From NCBI RefSeq assembly GCF_035271705.1, contig NZ_DATERI010000094.1:16274-80273 (forward strand): 64,000 nucleotides of DNA, in the 5' to 3' direction. The notes under the pieces are model-generated. The model searched no databases, was not told the origin of the DNA, and saw nothing but the letters and a program-made list of their open reading frames with translations. Both the position numbers and the translations under genes were made by a program. Positions 9,014 through 18,737 of the stretch are shown in pieces. The DNA comes from Buttiauxella sp035271705. GTDB taxonomy: Bacteria; Pseudomonadota; Gammaproteobacteria; Enterobacterales; Enterobacteriaceae. How positions within the stretch are numbered: the first letter of the stretch is position 1; every line of letters begins with the position of its first letter.

Positions 9014-9029
9014 TGGCTCGATATTTGCA
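9014..9029 (+). promoter_or_regulatory. Sigma-54 promoter of ygfK
   Basis: TGGCTCGATATTTGCA matches TGGCACG-N4-TTGCA with a single difference among the conserved positions; GG at 9015-9016 and GC at 9027-9028 are exactly 10 bases apart. The predicted start is near 9040, giving a leader of about 60 bases to ygfK. This would drive ygfK-ssnA-ygfM-xdhD. Confidence 0.8.
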
Positions 9030-9102
9030 CATTCAAAGACAACTATTTCCGTGGGTAAGCCACAAGCCCTATTGCCCTATAATTTGTCGCAAGGAGAGTG
9101 TC

Positions 9103-12100
9103 ATGGGAGATATTATGCGTCCGGTTCCGTTCGAAGAGCTATTGACGCGAATTTTCGATGAGTATCAGCAGAGCAATTCTATCTTTGGGATTCCGGCTCA
9201 ACAGTTTTACCGTGCGAGTCCAACATCCGCATTTAATGTATTTGGTGAAACGTGTGAAACTCCCATTGGCCCAGCGGCTGGCCCTCATACTCAATTAGCA
9301 CAGAACATTATCGTGTCCTGGTTAACTGGCGGTCGTTTTATCGAACTGAAAACCGTACAAATTCTTGATCGGCTCGAACTGGAAAAACCGTGTATTGATG
9401 CCGAAGACGAAGCATTTAATACCGAATGGTCCACCGAATTTACCCTTCCCAAAGCTTACGACGAATATCTCAAAGCCTGGTTCATTCTCCATTTGCTAGA
9501 AAAGGTGTTTTCACCCAAACCTGGACACTCGCAGAAATCATTTATCTTTAATATGAGTGTCGGATACAACCTCGAAGGCATTCGCCAGCCGCCGATGCAG
9601 CAGTTTATCCATTCAATGATGGATGCCTCAGCACATCCAGATTTCGTGCGTTATCGCAAAACCTTGCAACAGTGGCTGCAAAACGATGCCTTCATTAATC
9701 GCTTTGCTGTGCTGATAGAACATAAACCAGAGCTGGCGGTACTGTCTGAATCCATCCCTGCCACACTGGTAAAAGGTGTGACGCTTTCGACCATGCATGG
9801 TTGCCCGCCAGATGAAATCGAAGCCATTTGCCGTTACATGCTTGAAGAAAAAAACCTGAATACTTTCGTGAAACTCAACCCGACGTTGCTCGGTTATAAG
9901 CGCGTCAGAGAGATTCTGGATACTTGTGGTTTCGACTATATCGGCCTGAAAGAAGAGTCATTCGGCCATGACCTGAAGCTCCAGCAGGCACTGGAAATGC
10001 TGCAACGGTTAATGGCTCTGGCGAAAGAAAAACAGCTCGGTTTTGGCGTTAAGTTAACCAACACCCTGGGCACCATCAATAACAAAGGCGCATTACCTGG
10101 CGAAGAAATGTATATGTCAGGCCGTGCACTGTTCCCGCTGTCGATAAACGTAGCGGCAGTGCTTTCCCGCGCCTTTGATGGCCTGCTGCCTATCTCCTAT
10201 TCTGGCGGTGCCAGCAAATTCACCATTCGGGATATTTTTGAAACCGGTATTCGCCCTATCACTATGGCGACGGATTTGCTCAAACCTGGCGGTTACTTGC
10301 GTATGCTCGATTGCATGCGTGAGCTAGAAAAATCAAACGCCTCTTCACTGATGCATGTTGACGTTGAACGCCTTGAAGCCCTGGCAAGACGTGCCATCAG
10401 CATGGAATACACACAAAAACACTGGAAGTCAGAAGACAAGATTGATGCGGGTGGCCCGTTGCCGCTCATCGATTGCTACGTCGCACCTTGCGTCAGCGCC
10501 TGCGCCATTAAACAAGATATTCCTGAATACATCCGCCTGATGGGCGAAGAGCGTTATACCGATGCGCTGGAAGTGATTTACCAACGCAACGCACTCCCTG
10601 CCATCACCGGCCATATCTGTGATCACCAATGCCAAAGCAACTGTACGCGTCTGGACTACGACAGCGCACTGAATATCCGCGAACTCAAAAAAGTGGCGCT
10701 GGAAAAAGGCTGGGAAGGCTACAAACAGCGCTGGCATAAACCTGCGGGTTCAGGCTCCCGCCACCCTGTTGCGGTAATCGGTGCAGGCCCTGCTGGGCTT
10801 TCGGCTGGTTACTTCCTCGCACGTGCCGGGCACCCAGTTACGGTGTTTGAACGCGAAGCCAATGCGGGCGGCGTGGTGAAAAACGTGATCCCACAGTTCC
10901 GTATTCCGGCTGAGCTTATCCGGCATGATATTGATTTTGTCGCCGCCCATGGCGTGAAATTTGAATATAGCTGCCCGCCAGATTTGACCTTTGAACAACT
11001 ACAAAATGACGGTTTCCACTATGTATTGGTCGGCACCGGGACCGATAAAAACAGCGGTGTGAAACTGGCGGGTGACAACCGCAATGTTTACAAATCTCTG
11101 CCCTTCCTGCGTGACTACAATCGCGGCGTGAAACTGAATCTCGGTAAACATGTTGCGGTCGTGGGCGCAGGCAACACGGCAATGGATTGTGCTCGTGCCG
11201 CACTTCGCGTGCCGGGTGTAACAGAGGTCACTGTCCTTTACCGCCGCACTGCCAGTGAAATGCCGGCATGGCGAGAAGAGTATGAAGAAGCGCTGCAAGA
11301 TGGCGTGCAGTTTATGTTCCTGACCAACCCAGAACACTTTGCCGAAGATGGCTCGTTAACGGTACGGAAGATGGAATTAGGTGAAGCGGATAGTTCAGGC
11401 CGTCGCCGCCCTGTGGCATCTGACAAAACCGAAACCCTGCATTTCACTGCCTTAATTACTGCCATTGGCGAACAGCAAGATTGTGAAGCGCTGGCTGCAA
11501 TGGGCGTGCCGCTTGATGAACAAGGTTGGCCAGCGGTGGCATCTGACAGTGGTGAAACCACCAAACCGGGCCTGTTCTTGATTGGTGATGTGCAAAGCGG
11601 TCCTTCTTCGATTGTGGCGGCCATCGGCACCGCACGGCGAGCGACGGATACCATTTTAGAGCGTGAAAACATTCACTCTCGCCACGGTGACAAATACTGG
11701 AACAACGTGGATCCGCAGCATGTTTATCAACGCAAAGGCAACATCGCCGTCCAACTCGTGCATAAAAACGACCGTGACAACTTCGTGAAACAAGAGGCCG
11801 AACGCTGCCTGGAATGTAATTACATCTGCAGCAAATGCGTCGATGTTTGCCCGAACCGCGCCAATGTTTCTATTGCCGTTCCCGGCTTCCAGAACCGCTT
11901 CCAGACGCTGCACCTTGACGCGTTCTGCAATGAATGCGGCAACTGCGCCCAATTCTGCCCGTGGCAAGGCAAACCGTACAAAGACAAATTAACCATTTTC
12001 AGCTTGCCTGAAGACTTCACCAATAGCAGCAACCCAGGCTTTTACGCTGACGGCAACGACATCAGCATCCGCCTGCACCAACAGGAATGGAAGTTATCTA

Positions 12101-12213
12101 TCAACGATGACGGCCAGTTCCATGACACCCCGCACGAACTGGGGGACATCTGCAGGATTATCAGCCATGTGCATACACATCATCGCTATCTGTTAGGAAA
12201 AGTGGAGGCCTGA
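9103..12213 (+). CDS. ygfK: YgfK, multidomain flavin/iron-sulfur oxidoreductase
   Basis: A 1036-residue protein of the glutamate synthase small-subunit-like group. The amino half (about 1-430) is a dihydropyrimidine/dihydroorotate dehydrogenase-like region (SYSGGASKFTIRDI). Next come cysteine clusters (VAPCVSACAIKQDIPEY; HICDHQCQSNCTR), an FAD fold (VAVIGAGPAGLSAGYF near 560), an NAD(P) fold (VAVVGAGNTAMDCARAA near 690) and two C-terminal 4Fe-4S motifs (CLECNYICSKCVDVCP; CNECGNCAQFCPW). It is required for anaerobic urate use in related bacteria and probably passes electrons between NAD(P)H and XdhD or its substrate. ATG 9103 follows AAGGAGAG and matches the E. coli start. Confidence 0.94.
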   Translation: MGDIMRPVPFEELLTRIFDEYQQSNSIFGIPAQQFYRASPTSAFNVFGETCETPIGPAAGPHTQLAQNIIVSWLTGGRFIELKTVQILDRLELEKPCIDAEDEAFNTEWSTEFTLPKAYDEYLKAWFILHLLEKVFSPKPGHSQKSFIFNMSVGYNLEGIRQPPMQQFIHSMMDASAHPDFVRYRKTLQQWLQNDAFINRFAVLIEHKPELAVLSESIPATLVKGVTLSTMHGCPPDEIEAICRYMLEEKNLNTFVKLNPTLLGYKRVREILDTCGFDYIGLKEESFGHDLKLQQALEMLQRLMALAKEKQLGFGVKLTNTLGTINNKGALPGEEMYMSGRALFPLSINVAAVLSRAFDGLLPISYSGGASKFTIRDIFETGIRPITMATDLLKPGGYLRMLDCMRELEKSNASSLMHVDVERLEALARRAISMEYTQKHWKSEDKIDAGGPLPLIDCYVAPCVSACAIKQDIPEYIRLMGEERYTDALEVIYQRNALPAITGHICDHQCQSNCTRLDYDSALNIRELKKVALEKGWEGYKQRWHKPAGSGSRHPVAVIGAGPAGLSAGYFLARAGHPVTVFEREANAGGVVKNVIPQFRIPAELIRHDIDFVAAHGVKFEYSCPPDLTFEQLQNDGFHYVLVGTGTDKNSGVKLAGDNRNVYKSLPFLRDYNRGVKLNLGKHVAVVGAGNTAMDCARAALRVPGVTEVTVLYRRTASEMPAWREEYEEALQDGVQFMFLTNPEHFAEDGSLTVRKMELGEADSSGRRRPVASDKTETLHFTALITAIGEQQDCEALAAMGVPLDEQGWPAVASDSGETTKPGLFLIGDVQSGPSSIVAAIGTARRATDTILERENIHSRHGDKYWNNVDPQHVYQRKGNIAVQLVHKNDRDNFVKQEAERCLECNYICSKCVDVCPNRANVSIAVPGFQNRFQTLHLDAFCNECGNCAQFCPWQGKPYKDKLTIFSLPEDFTNSSNPGFYADGNDISIRLHQQEWKLSINDDGQFHDTPHELGDICRIISHVHTHHRYLLGKVEA

Positions 12214-12215
12214 TT

Positions 12216-13544
12216 ATGTTGATTCTGAAAAATGTCACTGCCGTACAATTTTCTCCGCCGCAAGTACAACAAAACGTTGATATTGCGATTAAAGGGAGCG
12301 AAATAGTCAACGTCGGCCCAGGGCTGGCTGGGGATTACCCATCGGCAACCGTAAAAGAGATGCACGGGCGTATTGTTATGCCAGGCATTGTCTGTGCGCA
12401 TAACCATTTCTACTCTGGGTTATCGCGCGGCATTATGGCGCAAATCCCTCCTTGCCCAGATTTTATCTCGACACTAAAAAACCTCTGGTGGCGACTTGAC
12501 CGCACACTCGACGAAGAATCGCTTTACTACAGTGGGCTGATTTGTTCGCTTGAAGCGATTAAAAGCGGCTGTACGTCAGTCATTGACCACCACGCGTCAC
12601 CTCATTACATCGCCGGTTCGCTCAGCACGTTACGTCAAGCTTTCCTGAAAGCTGGCCTGCGCGGCATGACCTGTTTTGAAACGACCGATCGCAATGGCGG
12701 GCTTGAGGAACTTGAAGCCGGCGTGGAAGAAAACGTTAATTTCGCACGACTCATTGATAACGCCCGTACTGCTGGAAAAGAACGGTATCTGGTTGAAGCC
12801 CATATCGGGGCTCATGCCCCATTTACCGTGCCTGATGCTGGGCTGGCGATGCTTTCTGACGCGGTTAAGTTAACGGGTCGTGGCCTGCATATTCATGCCG
12901 CCGAAGATCAATATGATGTTTCTCATAGCCATGATAAATACGGCAAAGATCTGCTGGTACGCCTCGCTGAGTATGACTTGCTCAACAGTAAAACGTTGAT
13001 TGCCCACGGTCTGTATCTTTCAAAAGAAGATATTCGTCTGCTCAATGAGAAAGACGGATTCCTCGTCCACAACGCACGATCCAACATGAATAACCATGTT
13101 GGCTACAACCACCAGCTTGCCGAATACCACAACCTGGCTCTGGGTACGGACGGTATCGGTTCAGATATGTTTGAAGAGATGAAATTTGCCTTCTTCAAAC
13201 ACCGTGACGCAGGCGGCCCACTGTGGCCAGACAGCTTCGCACGCTATTTGTGGAACGGTAATACCCTGCTGTCCCGCAACTTTAATGCGAAATTTGGCTG
13301 CCTGGCCGCGGGCTATAAAGCCGACCTCACCATTTGTGATTACTTATCGCCAACACCACTGCAGGCCGAAAATATCGGCGGTCATCTGGCGTTCGGTATG
13401 GGCTCATCCAGCGTTCATAGCGTGATGATTGATGGCGTGATGGTTTATGAAGACCGTGAATTTGCCTTCGATTGTGAACCGATTTATGCCGAAGCCAGAA
13501 AGGTAGCGGCAAAAATGTGGCGACGTATGGATGCTAAAAAATAA
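12216..13544 (+). CDS. ssnA: SsnA, amidohydrolase-superfamily protein
   Basis: A 442-residue metal-dependent amidohydrolase of the SsnA family, the same length as E. coli SsnA. It has GIVCAHNHFYSG near residue 60 in place of the usual HxH metal motif, plus CFETTDRNGG, HIHAAED near 225 and LGTDGIGSDMFEEM near 305. It is thought to open or deaminate a purine-derived ring in the urate pathway; the exact step is not proven. Its ATG lies two bases after the ygfK stop, so the two are almost certainly translationally coupled. Confidence 0.93.
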   Translation: MLILKNVTAVQFSPPQVQQNVDIAIKGSEIVNVGPGLAGDYPSATVKEMHGRIVMPGIVCAHNHFYSGLSRGIMAQIPPCPDFISTLKNLWWRLDRTLDEESLYYSGLICSLEAIKSGCTSVIDHHASPHYIAGSLSTLRQAFLKAGLRGMTCFETTDRNGGLEELEAGVEENVNFARLIDNARTAGKERYLVEAHIGAHAPFTVPDAGLAMLSDAVKLTGRGLHIHAAEDQYDVSHSHDKYGKDLLVRLAEYDLLNSKTLIAHGLYLSKEDIRLLNEKDGFLVHNARSNMNNHVGYNHQLAEYHNLALGTDGIGSDMFEEMKFAFFKHRDAGGPLWPDSFARYLWNGNTLLSRNFNAKFGCLAAGYKADLTICDYLSPTPLQAENIGGHLAFGMGSSSVHSVMIDGVMVYEDREFAFDCEPIYAEARKVAAKMWRRMDAKK

Positions 13545-13616
13545 TCACTCGTGGCGCTTATCCCCGTCATAGCCCATTGGCGACGGGTATAGGCGCCCGA
13601 AAAAAGAGAGGAAAAC

Positions 13617-14396
13617 ATGATTAAGCAATTTTTCCGCGTCACGACCATTGAACAAGCGATGGAACTGAAGCAGCACTTTCAAGATGACGCAGTGTGGATG
13701 GCAGGCGGCAGCAAACTCAATGCAACGCCTACACGTACAGAATGCAGTGTTGCTATCTCCTTGCAGGGTTTGCCTATCGACAAAGTGGAATGGGACAACG
13801 GTACCCTGCGCGTCGGTTCGCTGGTCACACTGCAAAAACTGCGCGACACCGTTTATATCCCGCAAGCGCTGTACGACGCGCTGGGTTTTGTCTATTCACG
13901 CCATGTGCGTAACCAGGCCACGTTGGGCGGTGAAATTGCAGCGCACCAACCCGAATCAGTGCTTATCCCCTTGTTGCTGGTGCTGGAGACAGAGCTTTTA
14001 TTTGCCGATGGCGAAATCTTAACGCTAGAAGAATATTTGCAGTCACCAGGCGATCGCTTACTGGTCGAAGTCATCATTCACGATCTTTTCCGTCGTTGTG
14101 CTACGCGTAAATTCAGCCGTTCTGCCGGCGGTTGGTCAGTCGTCACCGCGGCCGTTGCGATCACCGAAAACGAAGAAGTCCGTATCGCGCTGGATGGTGT
14201 GGCTGAAAAACCCATTCGAGTGCGCGACGTAGAATCTCTGTCTTTACAGGGGGAAGCTCTCGAAAAGGCGATTAGTGCGGCGATTCATCCACACGCAGAC
14301 TTATCGGGTAGCAAAGCATTTAAACGACATATTGCCGGAGTCCTGGTCGCTGACCTGCTTACAGATTGCCTGCAGCAAGATGAGGTAACGAAATGA
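13617..14396 (+). CDS. ygfM: YgfM, FAD-binding subunit of molybdenum hydroxylase
   Basis: A 259-residue member of the xanthine dehydrogenase FAD subunit family (CO dehydrogenase flavoprotein type). The FAD pyrophosphate loops AGGSKLNATPT near residue 31 and ATLGGEIAAHQPES near 102 are visible. It is shorter than XdhB-type subunits, as is E. coli YgfM. It should form a complex with XdhD, whose start overlaps its stop by four bases (ATGA), and provide the flavin for urate or xanthine redox chemistry. Confidence 0.92.
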   Translation: MIKQFFRVTTIEQAMELKQHFQDDAVWMAGGSKLNATPTRTECSVAISLQGLPIDKVEWDNGTLRVGSLVTLQKLRDTVYIPQALYDALGFVYSRHVRNQATLGGEIAAHQPESVLIPLLLVLETELLFADGEILTLEEYLQSPGDRLLVEVIIHDLFRRCATRKFSRSAGGWSVVTAAVAITENEEVRIALDGVAEKPIRVRDVESLSLQGEALEKAISAAIHPHADLSGSKAFKRHIAGVLVADLLTDCLQQDEVTK

Positions 14397-17263
14397 TGAT
14401 TCACTTTACGCTGAACGGAACACCACGCGAAATCGAGTGTATTGCCGGGGAAAATGTACAGAAACTGCTGTTCGGGCTTGGCCTGCATTCGGTACGCAAT
14501 AGTGATGATGGCTTTGGCTTTGCCGGTTCAGATGCCATTTTGTACAACGGTGTCATCGTTAATGCCTCGCTATTGATTGCGGCCCAAATTGAAGGTGGTG
14601 AAATAAAAACAGCCGAATCACTGGGTCGCTGGAACCAGCTAAGCCTGGTGCAACAGGCGATGGTGGATACGGGCATTGTGCAATCAGGCTACAACGACCC
14701 TGCCGCGGCGCTAATTTTGACTGATTTACTGGACCGTATTGCGTCACCCACCCGCGAGGATATTGACGATGCGCTCTCAGGACTGTTCAGTCGTGATGCC
14801 GGTTACCAACAATTTTATCAAGTTGTGGACCTGGCAAAAACACGCTTAACCGATCCCACTTACCAGCCAACAGTCGCCCCTACCTTCCGCCATGATCTCG
14901 CCGTTATCGGCAAACGGCATCCTAAGACAGATGCGGCAAACATGGTGCAGGCGAAACCTTGTTATGTCGAAGACCGTGTTCCTAAAGATGCCTGCGTGGT
15001 GAAAATGCTACGCAGTCCGCATCCTCACGCGCTGATTACCCACCTTGATGTCAGCAAAGCAGAAGCGTTGCCGGGTGTGGTTCATGTGATTACCCAGTAC
15101 AACTGCCCGGATATTTACTACACCCCGGGTGGACAAAGTGCGCCGGAACCCTCCCCGCTTGACCGCAGAATGTTTGGTAAAAAAATGCGCCACGTCGGTG
15201 ACCGCGTTGCGGCGGTGGTGGCAGAAAGCGAAGAGATAGCCCTGGCTGCACTCAAACTCATCGACGTTGAATATCAGGTTTTAAAACCTGTGATGTCGAT
15301 TGATGAAGCAATGGCAGACGATGCCCCACGCGTTCATGACGAAAAAGTGGTTTATGTGAACGGTGCGCCTGCTGACCTGGAAGTGCAAAACCGCCACGCT
15401 GCCGAACGTGACGAACATATGATCATCAACTTCCCGATTGGTGCACGTCCGGAAAAAAATATCGCCGCCAGCATTCATGGGCGCATTGGTGATGTAGACA
15501 AAGGCTTTGCCGACGCCGATGTGGTTATCGAACGTACTTACGAGTCAAAACAGGTACAGCAGTGTCCGACAGAAACCCACGTTTGCTTCAGCTACATGGA
15601 TGGCGACCGTTTGGTTATCCATGCATCAACCCAGGTTCCCTGGCACTTACGCCGCCAGGTCGCGCGTTTAGTTGGCTTAAAGCAGCATAAAGTCCATGTC
15701 ATCAAAGAGCGCGTGGGCGGTGGCTTTGGCTCCAAACAGGATATTTTGCTTGAGGAGGTTTGTGCCTGGGCAACTTGCGTAACCGGGCGTCCGGTCTATT
15801 TCCATTACACTCGCGAAGAAGAGTTCATCGCTAATACCTCGCGCCACGTCGCCAAAGTGACAGTGAAAATGGGTGCCACTAAAGATGGCCGACTGACTGC
15901 CATCAAAATGGACTTCCGTGCCAATACGGGGCCGTATGGCAACCACGCCCTCACTGTGCCGTGTAATGGCCCAGCATTGTCGCTGCCGCTTTACCCTTGC
16001 GATAACGTCGATTTCCTGGTCACCACTTACTACAGCAACATCTGCCCAACTGGCGCATATCAAGGTTATGGCGCCCCGAAAGGCAATTTTGCATTAACAA
16101 TGGCCATGGCAGAACTGGCGGAAAAACTGGGTATCGACCAGTTAGATATGGTTGAAATTAACCGGGTACGCGAAGGCCAGGATCTGAAAATCCTTGGCGC
16201 GATTGGCGAAGGGAAGATGCCAACGTCAATTCCAACCGCTGCCAGTTGCGCGCTGGAACCCATCTTGCGCAAAGGTCGTCAGCTTATCGAATGGGATTCA
16301 CCGAAACCGGTGGATGGCGATTGGCACACCGGGCGCGGCGTAGCCATCATTATGCAGAAATCCGGTATCCCTGATATCGACCAGGCCAACTGCATGATCA
16401 AACTGGAGTCGGACGGTACATTTATCGTTCACTCAGGGGGCGCTGATATCGGTACTGGCCTGGATACTGTGGTCGGTAAACTATCGGCTGAGGTGCTGTG
16501 TTGCCCACTGTCTGAGATACACGTTATTTCTGGCGACACCGACCATGCGCTGTTCGACAAAGGCGCTTACGCTTCTTCTGGCACCTGTTTCTCCGGTAAT
16601 GCGGCAAAAAATGCAGCCGAGAATTTACGCGAAAAAATTCTCTTCCACGGTGCGCAAATGCTGGGTGAACCATTGGAAGATGTGCAGGTGGTGGCACCGG
16701 GAATGGTGCGCGGCAAGCTGGGTGAAGTGACCTTTGCACAAATCGCCCACAAGGCCGAAACCGGCACGGGTTTTGGTACTTTGGTTGCCACAGCCACTTA
16801 CATCACTCCTAACTTTGCCTTCCCGTTTGGGGCGAACTTTGCCGAAGTGGCCGTGAATATACGTACCGGCGAAATCAAGCTCAACAAGTTCCATGCCTTA
16901 TTGGATTGTGGAACGCCTATCAACCCGGACCTGGCCCTTGGGCAAATCTATGGCGCCTCCATGCGTGCTATCGGACATAGCCTGACGGAAGAAATTCAGT
17001 ATGACGCAAGCGGCATTCCATTGACGCGTGATCTGCGCACCTATGGCGCACCGATGATTGGCGATATCCCTCGTGATTTCCGCGCGTTTCTCGTTCCCAG
17101 TGAGGACCATGTTGGGCCGTACGGTGCCAAGTCCATTTCGGAAATTGGCGTCAACGGTGCAGCTCCGGCAATTGCGATAGCGATTCATGATGCTTGTAAC
17201 GTGTGGATCCGAGAATGGAATTTCACCCCTGAGAAAATCTTGCATGCATTAGGGAAAATCTGA
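14393..17263 (+). CDS. xdhD: XdhD, molybdopterin hydroxylase subunit with degenerate ferredoxin domain
   Basis: A 956-residue protein. Residues about 1-150 align in pattern with the [2Fe-2S] subunit of xanthine dehydrogenases, but the iron-binding cysteines are gone: the CGFC motif reads SGYN and the CRCTGY motif reads SRDAGY. Residues 190-956 form the molybdenum-binding subunit, with GGGFGSKQD near 444, GAYQGYGAPKG near 555 and GAKSISEIGVNGAA near 910. E. coli XdhD has the same layout. It probably hydroxylates or reductively processes urate or xanthine with YgfM and YgfK. It uses ATG 14393 or the next codon, overlapping ygfM. Confidence 0.93.
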   Translation: MMIHFTLNGTPREIECIAGENVQKLLFGLGLHSVRNSDDGFGFAGSDAILYNGVIVNASLLIAAQIEGGEIKTAESLGRWNQLSLVQQAMVDTGIVQSGYNDPAAALILTDLLDRIASPTREDIDDALSGLFSRDAGYQQFYQVVDLAKTRLTDPTYQPTVAPTFRHDLAVIGKRHPKTDAANMVQAKPCYVEDRVPKDACVVKMLRSPHPHALITHLDVSKAEALPGVVHVITQYNCPDIYYTPGGQSAPEPSPLDRRMFGKKMRHVGDRVAAVVAESEEIALAALKLIDVEYQVLKPVMSIDEAMADDAPRVHDEKVVYVNGAPADLEVQNRHAAERDEHMIINFPIGARPEKNIAASIHGRIGDVDKGFADADVVIERTYESKQVQQCPTETHVCFSYMDGDRLVIHASTQVPWHLRRQVARLVGLKQHKVHVIKERVGGGFGSKQDILLEEVCAWATCVTGRPVYFHYTREEEFIANTSRHVAKVTVKMGATKDGRLTAIKMDFRANTGPYGNHALTVPCNGPALSLPLYPCDNVDFLVTTYYSNICPTGAYQGYGAPKGNFALTMAMAELAEKLGIDQLDMVEINRVREGQDLKILGAIGEGKMPTSIPTAASCALEPILRKGRQLIEWDSPKPVDGDWHTGRGVAIIMQKSGIPDIDQANCMIKLESDGTFIVHSGGADIGTGLDTVVGKLSAEVLCCPLSEIHVISGDTDHALFDKGAYASSGTCFSGNAAKNAAENLREKILFHGAQMLGEPLEDVQVVAPGMVRGKLGEVTFAQIAHKAETGTGFGTLVATATYITPNFAFPFGANFAEVAVNIRTGEIKLNKFHALLDCGTPINPDLALGQIYGASMRAIGHSLTEEIQYDASGIPLTRDLRTYGAPMIGDIPRDFRAFLVPSEDHVGPYGAKSISEIGVNGAAPAIAIAIHDACNVWIREWNFTPEKILHALGKI

Positions 17264-17355
17264 ATGGAGGAGGCCGTGTAAGCGGCCTCACTCTACTCAC
17301 AGCCTGCTCCAGCGCAGAACAGGAACAATTGCTGTGAGTCACTGAGGGATAAAAA
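17264..17355 (+). other. xdhD-guaD spacer with two inverted repeats
   Basis: A short hairpin with arms GAGGCCG and CGGCCTC (17270-17289) is followed by a second inverted repeat, ACTCACAGC and GCTGTGAGT (17295-17339), with a long loop. Neither is followed by a T run. They could be an RNA processing site or an operator for guaD. Confidence 0.5.
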
Positions 17356-18672
17356 ATGACTGGTGTACAAAACTTGAAGGCCATACGCGGGAACTTCCTT
17401 GATGTCACACGCACCATTTCACACCCTGAAGAAATCGAGTCAGCGTTGCGATTTGTTGAAGATGGTCTGTTGCTCATAAGCGAAGGCAAAGTGGTGTGGT
17501 TTGGTCCATGGGAGGAAGGGAAATCACGAGTACCGGATTCTATCCGCGTGCGTGATTATCGTGGGAAGCTCATCGTACCGGGCTTTGTCGACACCCATAT
17601 TCACTATCCGCAAAGTGAAATGGTTGGCGCGTACGGTGAACAGCTCCTCGAGTGGCTAAATAAGCATACCTTCCCCACCGAGCGGCGCTATAAAGACCTG
17701 GAATATGCGCGCGAAATGGCCTCATTTTTCCTGAAACAGTTACTGCGCAACGGCACCACAACCGCGCTGGTATTTGGCACTGTTCATCCAGAGTCCGCCA
17801 ACGCGTTGTTTGAAGCGGCGAGCGGTATCAACATGCGCATGATTGCCGGTAAGGTGATGATGGACAGGAACGCGCCAGAGTGGTTGCTGGATGATGCAGA
17901 AAGTAGCTACCAGGAAAGTAAGGAATTGATCGAGCGTTGGCATAAAAATCGCCGCTTGTTGTACGCCATCACACCGCGTTTCGCACCGACCTCAACCCCT
18001 GAACAACTGGCGATGGCGCAGCGTCTGCGCGAGGAATATCCCGACACCTGGGTTCACACACATTTGTGCGAAAACAAAGACGAAATTGCCTGGGTAAAAG
18101 AGCTGTTCCCGGAGCGAAAAAACTATCTTGATGTTTACCATCACTACGGTTTGACCGGTAAAAACAGCGTCTTTGCCCACTGTATTCATCTTGAGGAAGA
18201 AGAGTGGGATTGCCTGCATAAAACCGATTCCACCATCGCCTTTTGCCCAACGTCCAACCTTTATCTGGGCAGCGGCTTATTCAATTTGCAAAAAGCCTGG
18301 CGTAAGAAAATCAAAGTCGGTATTGGCACTGACATCGGCGCAGGCACCACGTTCAATATGCTGCAAACCCTCAATGAGGCCTACAAAGTGATGCAGCTTC
18401 AGGGCTACCGACTCTCGGCTTATGAGGCCTTCTACCTTGCCACCCTTGGCGGGGCACACTCATTAGGACTTGATAGTTTTATCGGTAATTTCGACATCGG
18501 CAAAGAGGCTGACTTTGTGGTCCTTGAGCCAACCGCCACGCCGTTGCAGCAACTGCGCTATGACAATTCCGTTTCATTGATGGACAAGTTGTTCGTGTTG
18601 ATAACGCTAGGTGATGACCGCTCGATTTATCGCACCTACGTTGATGGACAACTGGTGTACGAACGAACATAA
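17356..18672 (+). CDS. guaD: Guanine deaminase
   Basis: A 438-residue amidohydrolase that deaminates guanine to xanthine in the cytosol. Zinc and active-site motifs are FVDTHIHYPQSE near residue 76, HTHLCENKDEIAW near 234, HCIHL near 275 and GTDIGAGTTFNML near 323, with PTSNLYLGSG in between. In E. coli xanQ lies between xdhD and guaD; it is absent here. guaD with ghxQ makes a unit that brings guanine and hypoxanthine into the pathway. Confidence 0.96.
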   Translation: MTGVQNLKAIRGNFLDVTRTISHPEEIESALRFVEDGLLLISEGKVVWFGPWEEGKSRVPDSIRVRDYRGKLIVPGFVDTHIHYPQSEMVGAYGEQLLEWLNKHTFPTERRYKDLEYAREMASFFLKQLLRNGTTTALVFGTVHPESANALFEAASGINMRMIAGKVMMDRNAPEWLLDDAESSYQESKELIERWHKNRRLLYAITPRFAPTSTPEQLAMAQRLREEYPDTWVHTHLCENKDEIAWVKELFPERKNYLDVYHHYGLTGKNSVFAHCIHLEEEEWDCLHKTDSTIAFCPTSNLYLGSGLFNLQKAWRKKIKVGIGTDIGAGTTFNMLQTLNEAYKVMQLQGYRLSAYEAFYLATLGGAHSLGLDSFIGNFDIGKEADFVVLEPTATPLQQLRYDNSVSLMDKLFVLITLGDDRSIYRTYVDGQLVYERT

Positions 18673-18737
18673 CATGCGAGACAAGCCATCGATAAAACGA
18701 TAACCACCATCGCTTCACCGTTGATAAGGATAGAAAT

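Larger units (their letters stand above)
8588..9102. promoter_or_regulatory. yqeC-ygfK divergent control region
   Basis: This 515-base AT-rich region has no convincing gene, although mocA lies here in E. coli. It holds the palindromic site at 8831-8843, a degenerate related sequence GTTCA-AAT-TGGAT at 8797-8809, and a very good sigma-54 promoter at 9014-9029 for ygfK. I saw no mocA remnant on a reading of the frames. Confidence 0.6.
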
